Shown piece by piece: positions 44,864 through 55,598 of a DNA stretch of 64,000 nucleotides (position 1 is its first letter; the number at the start of each line of letters is the position of its first letter). Origin of the DNA: Chondromyces crocatus (GTDB lineage Bacteria > Myxococcota_A > Polyangia > Polyangiales > Polyangiaceae); contig NZ_CP012159.1 in the NCBI RefSeq assembly GCF_001189295.1, positions 11,179,856 to 11,243,855 on the forward strand, read 5' to 3'. The notes under the pieces are model-generated. The model was not told the DNA's origin, searched no databases, and saw only the letters and a program-made list of their open reading frames with translations. The position numbers were made by a program, and so were the translations under genes.

Positions 44864-45046
44864 CTACGGCGCAGACGGAGAGGGGGTGGGTGGGTTGCCC
44901 TGGCAGCGCGAGAGGCACTCCGTGTAGGCGTGCTGGTCGAGGCCGTGGCAGCTCTGCGAGCAGGAAGCCGCGGCCTGCGACCGGAAAAAGGAGCACCCGA
45001 CACACAAGGCCGAAACGACGATCAGGGCACAGGCTCGGACGATCAC
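44864..45046 (-). CDS. Very small cysteine-rich lipoprotein
   Basis: The protein is 60 residues from a GTG. The signal (VRACALIVVSALCVGC) ends in a lipobox-like LCVGC. The mature part of 43 residues has four more cysteines in a CSQSCHG...CLSRCQG arrangement (two Cx3C pairs) and a proline-rich end. Paired Cx3C motifs form helical hairpins held by two disulfides in other small exported proteins. I see no family name. It is directly upstream of marC on the same strand. Confidence 0.55.
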   Translation of the reverse strand: MIVRACALIVVSALCVGCSFFRSQAAASCSQSCHGLDQHAYTECLSRCQGNPPTPSPSAP

Positions 45047-45130
45047 GTCGCTGGCTATAGCAGCGTCCGCAGGATGTGCGCCAGCGTGGTCCGCGTGGAC
45101 AGCGCGGTCGTCGGCCTTCGGCCGGAGCCG

Positions 45131-45745
45131 TCAGGTGAGAACACGGAGGGTGAGCACCGGGCTGTCGTCGCTCGAGCAGGATGACCCCGCGGCGAACCAG
45201 TCCTCGCCGTCGTCGACCTGATCGATCACGCACGCCACGCCGCCATCGTCGAACGTCACGAGGTGAGCGAGGGCGCTCCCCTGCTCCTTGAAGCGGAACT
45301 TCGCCGAAGCGAAGCCTCCCGGAATGGCGCAGAACACGTGGCTGCTCCAGTAACACGCCGCATCCGGCACGCTCGCGAAGAAGTCGAAGTTCGTGAGGGA
45401 CCAGCTGTAGAGCTGCTGTCCGCCGAAGGTGGTCGGAGAAGAGGTCGACGTGGCCGTCGTCACCACGTTCCAGACGCCCGTCCGCTGGTTGTACGCCTGG
45501 ATCTCGATGGTCGCCGCGGGGTTCTCGGCGAAGCCTCGGAAGGTCAGGCGGGACCAGTCGACCCAGTCGTTGTTTTCGGGGCCGTACACGCAGCCCGACA
45601 GCACGAGGAGCGAGAGGAGCGACACGAGCCGGACGAAGGAGAGAGAGCGCCGCACCATCGTCGCTCGGGCAGCGGTCCTGGTGCGACGAAACGATGCGTT
45701 ACGGGCAGCGGGACCGGGCTCGCGCGGCAGATCGGCCATGGGCAT
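45131..45745 (-). CDS. Lipoprotein with long N-terminal region, unrecognised
   Basis: The protein is 204 residues. An ideal AAGGAGG ribosome site precedes the ATG at 45745. This gives a 33-residue basic N-region before the hydrophobic core (LVSLLSLLVLSGC), with lipobox LSGC. An internal ATG at 45658 would give a normal signal but has no ribosome site. The mature part is rich in beta strands and aromatic residues (WVDWSRLTFRGFAENPAATI, LYSWSLTNFDFFASVP) with four cysteines. I recognise no family. It is probably an envelope protein of beta-sandwich type. Confidence 0.65.
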   Translation of the reverse strand: MPMADLPREPGPAARNASFRRTRTAARATMVRRSLSFVRLVSLLSLLVLSGCVYGPENNDWVDWSRLTFRGFAENPAATIEIQAYNQRTGVWNVVTTATSTSSPTTFGGQQLYSWSLTNFDFFASVPDAACYWSSHVFCAIPGGFASAKFRFKEQGSALAHLVTFDDGGVACVIDQVDDGEDWFAAGSSCSSDDSPVLTLRVLT

Positions 45746-45940
45746 GAAATCCTCCTTGGGTGACGTGGCGATGGGTCATGCGCTGTGTGGCGCCTCTGCG
45801 AGTGCGCGCACACGCAGCAGCCCGATGCTAGGCACGCAAGCTGTCAGCGGAAGAACAAATCTCGCAGCACGATGCAGCCATGAGGACGTCGGGATGCACG
45901 GCCTCACGAGGAGATCGGCCACGCCCTTTTGGCGGGAAGG

Positions 45941-46048
45941 CTCAGCGCTTCACGTCGTGCATGGAGCTTCAGCGCCTCACGCTGCGCGTGGAGACGCCGG
46001 GCATCACGTCACGCTTGGCGCCTCAGCGCCTCACGGCGCGCATGATGA
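45941..46048. repeat. Four 27-bp tandem repeats at the methyltransferase 3' end
   Basis: Copies start at 45941, 45968, 45995 and 46022, sharing TCAGCGC(C/T)TCACG. The fourth copy encodes the last residues and stop of the methyltransferase gene; the other three lie beyond its stop. The third copy is the most diverged. No gene is present in the remainder of the 277-base gap 45746-46022. Confidence 0.7.
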
Positions 46049-46709
46049 AGTAGCAGGGATAGTGATCGTTCCCCGCTCTGTCGGAGGCGGGGAAATCCGA
46101 GCGTTCCTCGAAGTGTCGAATGTCGAAGCGCATGAGGACCTCGGGGCTCAGGTACTCCTGGAGCGTGTGGCTCGGCTCCGAGAGCGGGACCGCGCCGCCG
46201 AAGATGTGCCACTGCACGATGTCCTGCTGGAAGTAGTTGACCCCGCCCATCGCGCCCGAGCGCTTCTCCATGAACTGACGGAGCGGGTGCTTGGAGCTGT
46301 AGATGAGCTGTCCTCCAGGCCGGAGCACGCGCGCGGCCTCGGAGAGGATCTTGGGGACGTCGTCGCTCGTCTGCAGGGCGTAGGTGCTCGTGATGACGTC
46401 CATGCTCCTGTCCGCGTACGGCAGCATCTCGCCGACGCCGACGTCGAGCCTGGCGCCAGGGGCCTTCCTTCGGGCCTTCTCGATCAGTTCGCTGCTCGGG
46501 TCGATGCCGTACGCGATGGCGCCTTGAGACAGGTAATAGGCGACGTCCGTCCCATCACCGCAGCCGATGTCGAGCACACGCGCTCCGGTGAGCGGCGGCA
46601 GCAGGGCGTAGCTCCGCGCCCGGCTCTCGGCGTCGTACTTCTCGAAGCCGCGCAGGTATTCGTCACCGATGCTGTCGTACTGAGTCCGAACGTCGAGACT
46701 GCCTGGCAT
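46023..46709 (-). CDS. Class I SAM-dependent methyltransferase (UbiE/Methyltransf_11 type)
   Basis: The protein is 228 residues. Motif I is ARVLDIGCGDGTDVAYYL, motif II ends AYGIDPSSELIEKAR, then LDVGVGEMLPYADRSMDVIT and AARVLRPGGQLIYSSKHP. This is the common UbiE-like fold. The middle segment MGGVNYFQQDIVQWHIFGGA and SHTLQEYLS resemble methyltransferases of small natural products. The substrate is unknown. The upstream frame is open to 47435, but that part is antisense to macA. The last codons lie in a tandem repeat, so the C-terminus may vary between strains. Confidence 0.82.
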   Translation of the reverse strand: MPGSLDVRTQYDSIGDEYLRGFEKYDAESRARSYALLPPLTGARVLDIGCGDGTDVAYYLSQGAIAYGIDPSSELIEKARRKAPGARLDVGVGEMLPYADRSMDVITSTYALQTSDDVPKILSEAARVLRPGGQLIYSSKHPLRQFMEKRSGAMGGVNYFQQDIVQWHIFGGAVPLSEPSHTLQEYLSPEVLMRFDIRHFEERSDFPASDRAGNDHYPCYFIMRAVRR

Positions 46710-46977
46710 TGAGTTTCCCCCTGCTTCCCATGGTACCGACGGGGTGAACCCGCGCATCCCTGGATTCGCTCGGCGCGTCGGGAGAGCGGGCGCGTGAACG
46801 TGCGAGGCGCGTGTGTGCACTCTCGTGCCCGTTCGTGGCGCAAGGCGTCGACGTCGAAGGCGTGGCCGCCCCCAGGAGGGCAGCATGCTCCGTGCTCTGC
46901 ATGACGCGCGCGGGCGAGCCGGGACACGTGGCAGGCCGGGCCGGGCCAGGGTATAGGGCGTTCGGTACGTACCCATC

Positions 46978-48378
46978 ATGAAGAAGCGCGTCTTGACCTG
47001 GATCCTGACCCTCGCAGTCGTCGGCGGCGTCGTGGCGGGAATCGTCTGGAAGCTGCGTAGTCCCTCGGAGCCCGAGTACCGTTTCGAGACGGCGCAGGTG
47101 GAGCGCGGACGCCTGACCTCCTCGGTCACCGCGAGCGGGACGCTGTCGGCCCTGGTCACCGTCGAGGTCGGGAGCCAGGTATCGGGGCGCATCGAGAAGC
47201 TGTTCGTCGACTTCAACAGCGAGGTGAAGAAGGACCAGGTCGTCGCGACGATCGAGCCGATGCTCTTCCAGGCGGACGTGCGCAAGGCGCGCGCGAACCT
47301 GATGGCGGCGACGGGGAACCTGGCGCGCGCGAAGGCGGAAGCGGACCTCGCCGAGAAGCAGCACGCGCGGACGCAGGGGCTACGGGCCGAGGGGCTGGTC
47401 TCGCAGGCGGACGCCGACACGGCGGCAGCGAACACGATCGCGGCGAAGGCGAACGTGGAGGCGCTGAAGGGCGCGGTGGAGCAGAACCGGGCGGCCCTGT
47501 ACCAGGCCGAGGTGAACCTGGCCTACACGACGATCAAGTCGCCCATCGACGGGATGGTGATCTCGCGGGACGTGAACGTGGGCCAGACGGTGGCGGCGTC
47601 GCTCGCAGCGCCGAAGCTGTTCACCATCGCCGAGGACCTGCGCAAGATGCAGGTGGACACGTTCGTGGCCGAGGCCGACGTGGGCAAGCTGGCGGCAGGC
47701 ATGGCGGTGCGTTTCACGGTCGACGCGTTCCCGAACCGCAGGTTCCAAGGGGTGGTGCGCGAGATCCGGAACGCGGCGCAGACGGTGCAGAACGTGGTGA
47801 CGTACGACGCCGTGATCGACGTGGGGAACGAGGACATGGCGCTGAAGCCGGGGATGACGGCGAACGTGAGCGTGGTGGTGGCCGAGAAGGACGACGCGCT
47901 GAAGGTGCCGAACGCGGCGCTTCGCTTCCGGCCTCCGGCAGAGCTGATGCCGGCCGGGAGCGGCAGCGGGGCAGTCGCCGAGGGGGGGCCACCAGGCGCC
48001 GGGAGCGGGCGCAGGCGGGGGGGCGCGAACGGGGCCGGTGGACCGGGTGGACCGGGTGGACCGGGTGGACCGGAGGGTGGGATGCGGCGGCGGGGGCCTC
48101 CAGGCGAAGGCGAGGGACCGCAGGCGTTCCGGGGTGGCGGCGAGGGGGCGGAAGGGGGCGCGCCCGTGACGCGCAGGACGGTGTGGATCCTGCGCGATGG
48201 GAAGCCGCAGCCGGTGCGCATCACGGTGGGGATCACCGACGGGACCAGCACCGAGGTGCTCGAGGGTGAGCTGAAGGAAAGCGACGAGCTGGTGATCTCG
48301 TCGAGCGGGGGCCCTTCCGCGAGCGGCACGTCGGCGCCGCGCGGCGGCGGCAATCCCGGGATGCGCCGGATGTTCTGA
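46978..48378 (+). CDS. macA: MacA-type periplasmic adaptor of an ABC exporter
   Basis: The protein is 466 residues. One N-terminal membrane helix (VLTWILTLAVVGGVVAGIVW) precedes the lipoyl half (TVEVGSQVSGRIEKLFVDFN), a coiled-coil hairpin (ARAKAEADLAEKQHARTQGL) and the second lipoyl half (YTTIKSPIDGMVISRDVNVG). Beta-barrel and membrane-proximal domains follow. A glycine-rich insert (about residues 325-390) holds GGPGGPGGPGG encoded by four 9-bp repeats, and is not usual. Adaptors of this type link MacB to TolC for export of peptides, antibiotics or lipids. No TolC gene is near. The next gene starts one base after the stop. Confidence 0.88.
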   Translation: MKKRVLTWILTLAVVGGVVAGIVWKLRSPSEPEYRFETAQVERGRLTSSVTASGTLSALVTVEVGSQVSGRIEKLFVDFNSEVKKDQVVATIEPMLFQADVRKARANLMAATGNLARAKAEADLAEKQHARTQGLRAEGLVSQADADTAAANTIAAKANVEALKGAVEQNRAALYQAEVNLAYTTIKSPIDGMVISRDVNVGQTVAASLAAPKLFTIAEDLRKMQVDTFVAEADVGKLAAGMAVRFTVDAFPNRRFQGVVREIRNAAQTVQNVVTYDAVIDVGNEDMALKPGMTANVSVVVAEKDDALKVPNAALRFRPPAELMPAGSGSGAVAEGGPPGAGSGRRRGGANGAGGPGGPGGPGGPEGGMRRRGPPGEGEGPQAFRGGGEGAEGGAPVTRRTVWILRDGKPQPVRITVGITDGTSTEVLEGELKESDELVISSSGGPSASGTSAPRGGGNPGMRRMF

Positions 48379-48379
48379 C

Positions 48380-50343
<1,964 letters not shown>

Positions 50344-50430
50344 GCGGCGGGGGTCGAGGGCGCCACGAAGGCGGTGCCCTCGGGGTGGGCGTTGCTGCGA
50401 GGCGCAAGGGTGGGGTGGGACGCTCGGCGG

Positions 50431-52737
50431 CTACTCCCAGGCGCGGGCTTCGTCGGCGAGCTCGATGACGAGCTTTCCACCGGCGGCGATCTGGCTCTGG
50501 TCGAAGCGGGGACGCCCGAGGGACTGGCCGTCGAGGGTGGCGCGCACCGGGACGCCATGGGCAGGGCCGGTCGTGGTGATGGTGAAGTCGCCGCCGGGCA
50601 GCTTGAGCGTGATCTCGGGGAGGATGGGGGCGCCGATCAGGTACTCGGACGTGGCGATGCGCGGGAAGAAGCCGCTCGCCGTGAAGAGCCACCAGGCGCT
50701 CATCGTGCCGCCGTCGTCGTTGCCCGGGAGGCCGTCGGGGCCGTCGCCGTACTCGGTCGCGAGCGCCCAGCGTGACCAGGTCGCCGCGCGCGCCGCTTCG
50801 TCGAGCTCTCCGTAGAGCCAGGGGATGAAGAGCACGGGCTCGTTGGAGTGCCAGTAATAGGGCTTGGGGAGGAGCTTGCCTGCGAGCTGGCAGGTCGACA
50901 TGGCGAAGTAGTCGTCGAGCCGACGGAGGAACGTCTCGCGCCCGCCCATGGTCTCGGCGAGGCCATGAGGGTCGTGGGGGACGAACCAGGTGTAGTGCCA
51001 CGTCGTGCCCTCGGCCCAGTAGTCCTGCCAGGCCTTGTGGTCGTCGTCGCTGGGGAAGCGGCCGTCGGCGTGGCGCCCGAGGAGGAAGCCGCTCTCGGCG
51101 TCCCAGAGGTTCTTCCAGTTGCCGGAGCGCTCCTTGAACAGCGTGGCGTCGTCACCTCGGCCGTGGGCGTCGGCGAGCGTGGCGAGGGCGAAGTCGTCGA
51201 GCGCGTATTCGAGGGTGCTGGAGCCGCTGGAGCCGCCCGACTCGATGCCGATGAAGCCCTTCTCCGCATACTCGAGCACGTGGTTGCGGCCGCCCTTCGG
51301 TAGCTCGGTCGTGGCACTCGCCCGGAGGACGTCGTACGCGGCGCCGAGGTCGAAGTCGCGGAGGCCGCGAGCCCACGAGTCGGCGAACACCACGGTCGCG
51401 CTGTCGCCGACCATACCGCCGGTCTCGCCGATCCCGAGCGGCCACTTCGGAGGCGCGCCGCCTTCGACCCCCATGGCGACCATGGACTGGAGCATGTCGC
51501 GCTGGCGCTCCGGGTACAGCAAGGTGAGCCAGGGGTGGAGGGTGCGGTACGTGTCCCAGAGGCTGAAGTCGGTGTAGTAGGTGAACCCGGCCGCGGTGTG
51601 GACGTCGCCGTCGAGGCCACGGTAGGTGCCGTCGACCTCGGTGGCGAGGGTGGGCATGAGCAGCGTGTGGTAGAGCGCGGTGTAGGCGATGCGGAGGTCG
51701 CTCTCCTTGCGGGCGACGATCTCCATGCGGCTGAGCGCGCTCTCCCAGGCGGCTTCGGCGTCGCTGCGGACGGCATCGAAGTCGAACGTGGACGCCTCTT
51801 CGGCGAGGTTCATGCGGGCGTGGGCGACGTCGACGAAGGAGATGGCGATGGCCACGCCGACCTGGCCATCGGCCTGGGGGTCGAAGCTGGCCCAGGCGCC
51901 GACGTCGCCGCCCGTGCGCGAGAACTCGCCCTGGGCGAGGGCGCCGCCCTGGAAGACGCCATAGGTCACGAAGGGTTGGTTGAACCGCGCGGCGAAGTAG
52001 ACGGGCATGCCGCCGTAGCGGCCGGAGTAGCCGCCCGCGACCTTGGCGAAGCCAGTGATCTGCTGGCTCGCGGGGTCGAGATCCACCTGACCGTCGACGA
52101 TGTCGACCCCCGGGAGTGCGTGGCCGATGTCGAGCAGGAGGGTGGCATCACTGCCTTGCGGGAAGGTGGTGCGGTAGAGGGCGACACGCTCGGTCGCGGT
52201 GATCTCGACGTGCACGCCGTCGGCGAGGGTGACGTCGTAGCTGCCTGGTGAAGCGCGCTCGGTGGCCTTGTCGTACGCGATGCGGCGGCCCGCAGCCGTG
52301 GTCTTCTCGGCGGTCATGCCCAGGGTGGGCATGAGGCCGATGTGGCCGTAGTCGACGATGCCCGTGCCGTGCATGCGGGTCTGGCTGAAGCCGTAGATGA
52401 ATGGGTCGTCGTAGGCGTAGCCAGAGCAGTGGGCGAAGGCGATGGCGCCCGAAGGCGAGGTGGTGTCGGGCCCAGGGCGGACCATGCCGAAGGGGCGCTG
52501 GGGGCCCGGGAAGGCGCTGCCGACACCGAAGCCGACGCCGCCGGTGCCGATGAAGGGATCGACGTAGCGACGGAAGGGGGCGATGGCCTCGACGCGAGCG
52601 GGATCGTCGCCTTCGGGAGGCGCGTAGCAGGTCTCCGGACCAGGGGGGTCCGGGGTGCCAGGCGCGGGGCGCTCGGGATCGCTGCTCGAACAGGCTGCCG
52701 TGAGAAGGGCGATCGCGAGGGCCGTGGAGGAGCGCAC
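50431..52737 (-). CDS. GH92-family glycoside hydrolase lipoprotein (alpha-mannosidase type)
   Basis: The protein is 768 residues from a GTG. The signal (STALAIALLTAAC) ends in lipobox TAAC. The start of the enzyme has YVDPFIGTGG and PFGMVRPGPDT, and the C-terminal (alpha/alpha)6 barrel has the diagnostic GNDDGGTMSAWW; EYAEKGFIG and YTDFSLWDTYRTLHPW are also typical. GH92 enzymes are calcium-dependent exo-alpha-mannosidases acting on glycans, so this is likely surface-bound and used on external mannosides. It is followed on the same strand, upstream by 29 bases, by the ceramidase-like gene. Confidence 0.93.
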   Translation of the reverse strand: MRSSTALAIALLTAACSSSDPERPAPGTPDPPGPETCYAPPEGDDPARVEAIAPFRRYVDPFIGTGGVGFGVGSAFPGPQRPFGMVRPGPDTTSPSGAIAFAHCSGYAYDDPFIYGFSQTRMHGTGIVDYGHIGLMPTLGMTAEKTTAAGRRIAYDKATERASPGSYDVTLADGVHVEITATERVALYRTTFPQGSDATLLLDIGHALPGVDIVDGQVDLDPASQQITGFAKVAGGYSGRYGGMPVYFAARFNQPFVTYGVFQGGALAQGEFSRTGGDVGAWASFDPQADGQVGVAIAISFVDVAHARMNLAEEASTFDFDAVRSDAEAAWESALSRMEIVARKESDLRIAYTALYHTLLMPTLATEVDGTYRGLDGDVHTAAGFTYYTDFSLWDTYRTLHPWLTLLYPERQRDMLQSMVAMGVEGGAPPKWPLGIGETGGMVGDSATVVFADSWARGLRDFDLGAAYDVLRASATTELPKGGRNHVLEYAEKGFIGIESGGSSGSSTLEYALDDFALATLADAHGRGDDATLFKERSGNWKNLWDAESGFLLGRHADGRFPSDDDHKAWQDYWAEGTTWHYTWFVPHDPHGLAETMGGRETFLRRLDDYFAMSTCQLAGKLLPKPYYWHSNEPVLFIPWLYGELDEAARAATWSRWALATEYGDGPDGLPGNDDGGTMSAWWLFTASGFFPRIATSEYLIGAPILPEITLKLPGGDFTITTTGPAHGVPVRATLDGQSLGRPRFDQSQIAAGGKLVIELADEARAWE

Positions 52738-52766
52738 GGGCTCAGGCTATCACCGCACGCGCGGCT

Positions 52767-54389
52767 TCACTTGCCGTACATCGCGGCGAACTCGCGGGTG
52801 AGCGTGGGGCCCATGGTGTAGCCGACCGAGTTCTGTTCGCCGTACTGACCGTTTTCTTTGTAGGCGAAGGGCGCCGCCTCGTCGAACTGGGCTTGCGGCA
52901 GGATGTAGCCCAGCGCGTCGTTGGCGTTGTTCACCATGACCGGGACGACGCCGGCGGGGAGGACGGCCTGGATCGGGGTCTCGGGGACGGCGTCGGGGAA
53001 GTCGGCGTTCTCGGGCTGCTCGATGTACGAGGAGCCGTCGGGCTTCACCAGCCACAGCTCCGGGTAGATCTCGCCAGGAATCATGGCGAGGGCCATCGAG
53101 CCGAGGTGGATGCCGTTCAGCTCGGTCCCGATGAGGACGTCGCCGTCGCGCACGCTGCTGAGCGGGAGGCTGGACTGCTGCTCTCGCGGGATGAGCTTTC
53201 CTGCTCTGGAGTACACGTCGCGGTGCAGGACGCCGGAGAGCACGAGCAAGGCGAGGCCGGTGTTCGTCGGGTTGACGAAGAAGCTGCGCCTGCGGAAGGC
53301 GAGGGAGGGGTTGTCGTCGATCGTGGCGCCCGGGCCCTCCAGCGCACGGATGGCCGCCTGGGCGGCGCCCGAGCCCACGTACTGAGCCCGCTCGAAGGTG
53401 CCCTGGGGGCAGGTGTCCGCACCGCTCGCGTCAGGGCAGCCGACGATGCCGATCGTGGTCATGAGGCCACCGAGGGGGCCGCTCAGAAAGACGGTGGTCG
53501 AGCCGGGGTAGTGCGTCTCCAGGTCCTCGCGCAGGTAGTGCACGTAGTCGGAGGTGAGCTCGGTGTTGTCGGAGCCGAGGGCTTCGGGATGGTTGCCCCA
53601 CACGGCGAGGGTCGCGAAGGGGGCGCCCGCCTCGTCGAGGAACTGGGCGGTGTGGATGGACTGGTCGATGACCTTGGGGAGGCGCGTGTCGTTCACCAGT
53701 TCGGGGGCCTCGGCGCGGGCGAGCTTCATGCGGGCGACGCGCTGGCCGCGCTTGGCCTCGGCCAGGGCGTCGACCGTCTTCTCGACGATGGAGCGAATGT
53801 ACGCCTCCTCGTAGCCGGACTCGCCGAAGGCGGCGCCCCACATGCCCATGGTGTCGGGCCCTTCGTGGGTGTGGGTCGAGGTCACGACGATGTGGTCGAA
53901 GTCGAGCCCTTGCGCCGCCGCCTCCAGGCGCACCTGGATGACGTCCTGCTGGAAGTAGCCGACGAGGTCGAGACCGACGATGCCGATGGAAACGTCGCCT
54001 TGCTCGACGGTGAGGACGCGGCTCCAGACGTCGTCGTGCACGGCAGTCGCTGCGCGCCCAGCGCTGAAGCCGGCGAGCCACACGCCATCCCACTCCCCGT
54101 TGCCGTTCACGTCGTCGAAGGGCTCACCGGGATCCCACACGCCGTTGCCGTCGAGATCGTCCCAGGTCTCGAGGTCGGGCGTGATGGGGCGCGCGGCCAC
54201 CCCGACGAGGAAATCCCCTTCGGCGCGCTCGCACCCCGGCGAACCGGGGCACGTGTAGTTGGGGACGACGCCGTTCTCGTCGACGATGGGCGGCGGGCCG
54301 GCGGGAGGCGTGGGGGCCACGTCGCCGTCCCCTGCGCAGCCAGCGAAGAGCAAGAGCGAGCCCAGCATCGTGAGGGGGGAACGGGCCAT
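52767..54389 (-). CDS. Neutral ceramidase-like lipoprotein with a calcium-loop insert
   Basis: The protein is 540 residues from the ATG at 54389, eight bases after GGAGG. A signal ends GSLLLFAGC. Residues 55-110 hold two DxDGNGxWDxGEP-type loops ([23 protein letters not shown]), probable calcium sites inserted in the start of the enzyme. The rest resembles the N-terminal domain of neutral/alkaline ceramidases: [34 protein letters not shown] and [11 protein letters not shown], where H-x-H contributes zinc ligands. The family splits N-acyl-sphingosines, but distant members may act on other amides or esters. It probably forms an operon with the GH92 gene, with 29 bases between. Confidence 0.78.
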   Translation of the reverse strand: MARSPLTMLGSLLLFAGCAGDGDVAPTPPAGPPPIVDENGVVPNYTCPGSPGCERAEGDFLVGVAARPITPDLETWDDLDGNGVWDPGEPFDDVNGNGEWDGVWLAGFSAGRAATAVHDDVWSRVLTVEQGDVSIGIVGLDLVGYFQQDVIQVRLEAAAQGLDFDHIVVTSTHTHEGPDTMGMWGAAFGESGYEEAYIRSIVEKTVDALAEAKRGQRVARMKLARAEAPELVNDTRLPKVIDQSIHTAQFLDEAGAPFATLAVWGNHPEALGSDNTELTSDYVHYLREDLETHYPGSTTVFLSGPLGGLMTTIGIVGCPDASGADTCPQGTFERAQYVGSGAAQAAIRALEGPGATIDDNPSLAFRRRSFFVNPTNTGLALLVLSGVLHRDVYSRAGKLIPREQQSSLPLSSVRDGDVLIGTELNGIHLGSMALAMIPGEIYPELWLVKPDGSSYIEQPENADFPDAVPETPIQAVLPAGVVPVMVNNANDALGYILPQAQFDEAAPFAYKENGQYGEQNSVGYTMGPTLTREFAAMYGK

Positions 54390-54520
54390 GTCGAGCATCC
54401 TCCGGGCCGCGCTCCAGCGCCGATACCGAACAGCGCGCCGACTGGCAGGCATACCCGATCCGGCCCCCCGAGGGCAACGCGGCGTCAGGACGGCCGAGGA
54501 GCGCGTGGTACGGTGGGCGC

Positions 54521-55552
54521 ATGACGCGTGACGCCACGAAGGGCGCTCCAGGCGAGGATGCGGTCGGGTTGCCCGTCATCGATGTCGGTCCTCTGGTCTC
54601 GGGGATCGGCGATCGGGTGCTGGTCGCAGCAGCGATCGGACGCGCGTGCCGTGAACATGGGTTCTTTTATGTGGTGGGCCACGGGGTGGATGCGGGACTC
54701 CTCAGGCGCCTGGAGCAGCTCGGACGCCGCTTCTTCGCGCTCCCCGCCGAGCAGAAGGAGGCGATCCGCATGGAGCGCGGAGGCCGCGCGTGGCGTGGGT
54801 ACTTCGGCGTGGGCGGGGAGCTGACGTCTGGACGACCGGATCTGAAAGAGGGGCTCTACTTCGGCGCCGAGCTGCCCGAGGATCATCCGCGCGTGCGGGC
54901 CGGCGTGCCGCTGCACGGCAAGAACCTCTTCCCCTCGGCGGTGCCCGATCTTCGAGGTGCGGTGCTCGAGACGATCGCGGCAATGACCAGGGTGGGGCAC
55001 GCGATCATGGAAGGGATCGCGCTGAGCCTCGGGCTCGACGCGCGCTACTTCGCGGAGCGGTACACGGGCGAGCCGCTCGTGCTGTTCCGGCTGTTCAACT
55101 ACCCACCTGCCCCCCCGAGCGCTGCACAGGAGCCGAGCTGGGGCGTCGGAGAACACACGGACTACGGGCTGCTCACCCTGCTCTGGCAGGACGACGCGGG
55201 TGGCTTGCAGGTGAAGTCCGGGACGCGCTGGCTCGAGGCGCCTCCGATCCCCGGCTCGTTCGTGTGCAACATCGGCGACATGCTCGATCGCATGACGCGC
55301 GGTCGGTACCGCTCGACGCCCCACCGGGTGGTGAACGCGGCCGGGCGCGACAGGCTCTCGTTCCCGTTCTTCTTCGACCCCGACTGGGACGCCGAGGTGC
55401 GGCCCATCGAGGCTTTCGTGGAGGTGCTCGACGACCACGAGGAGCGCTGGGATCAGGCCAGCGTTCACGAGTTCCGCGGGACCTACGGGGACTACCTGCT
55501 GGGCAAGGTCTCCAAGGTCTTCCCGGAGCTGCGACGCGACGTCCTGCCGTGA
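54521..55552 (+). CDS. 2-oxoglutarate/Fe(II) oxygenase, isopenicillin-N-synthase-like
   Basis: The protein is 343 residues. The N-terminal DIOX_N part is [11 protein letters not shown] and [15 protein letters not shown]. The catalytic domain has iron ligands in GEHTDYG (His and Asp near 211-213) and STPHRVVN (His near 268), with [10 protein letters not shown] supplying the 2-oxoglutarate arginine. Such enzymes hydroxylate, desaturate or cyclise small molecules. The substrate is unknown, and no biosynthetic cluster is adjacent. A shared divergent promoter region of 131 bases separates it from the ceramidase-like gene. Confidence 0.9.
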   Translation: MTRDATKGAPGEDAVGLPVIDVGPLVSGIGDRVLVAAAIGRACREHGFFYVVGHGVDAGLLRRLEQLGRRFFALPAEQKEAIRMERGGRAWRGYFGVGGELTSGRPDLKEGLYFGAELPEDHPRVRAGVPLHGKNLFPSAVPDLRGAVLETIAAMTRVGHAIMEGIALSLGLDARYFAERYTGEPLVLFRLFNYPPAPPSAAQEPSWGVGEHTDYGLLTLLWQDDAGGLQVKSGTRWLEAPPIPGSFVCNIGDMLDRMTRGRYRSTPHRVVNAAGRDRLSFPFFFDPDWDAEVRPIEAFVEVLDDHEERWDQASVHEFRGTYGDYLLGKVSKVFPELRRDVLP

Positions 55553-55598
55553 AGGCGACGCAAGCCCGGCAGGGTCCCGGGCCCGCGCGCGCGCAGGC

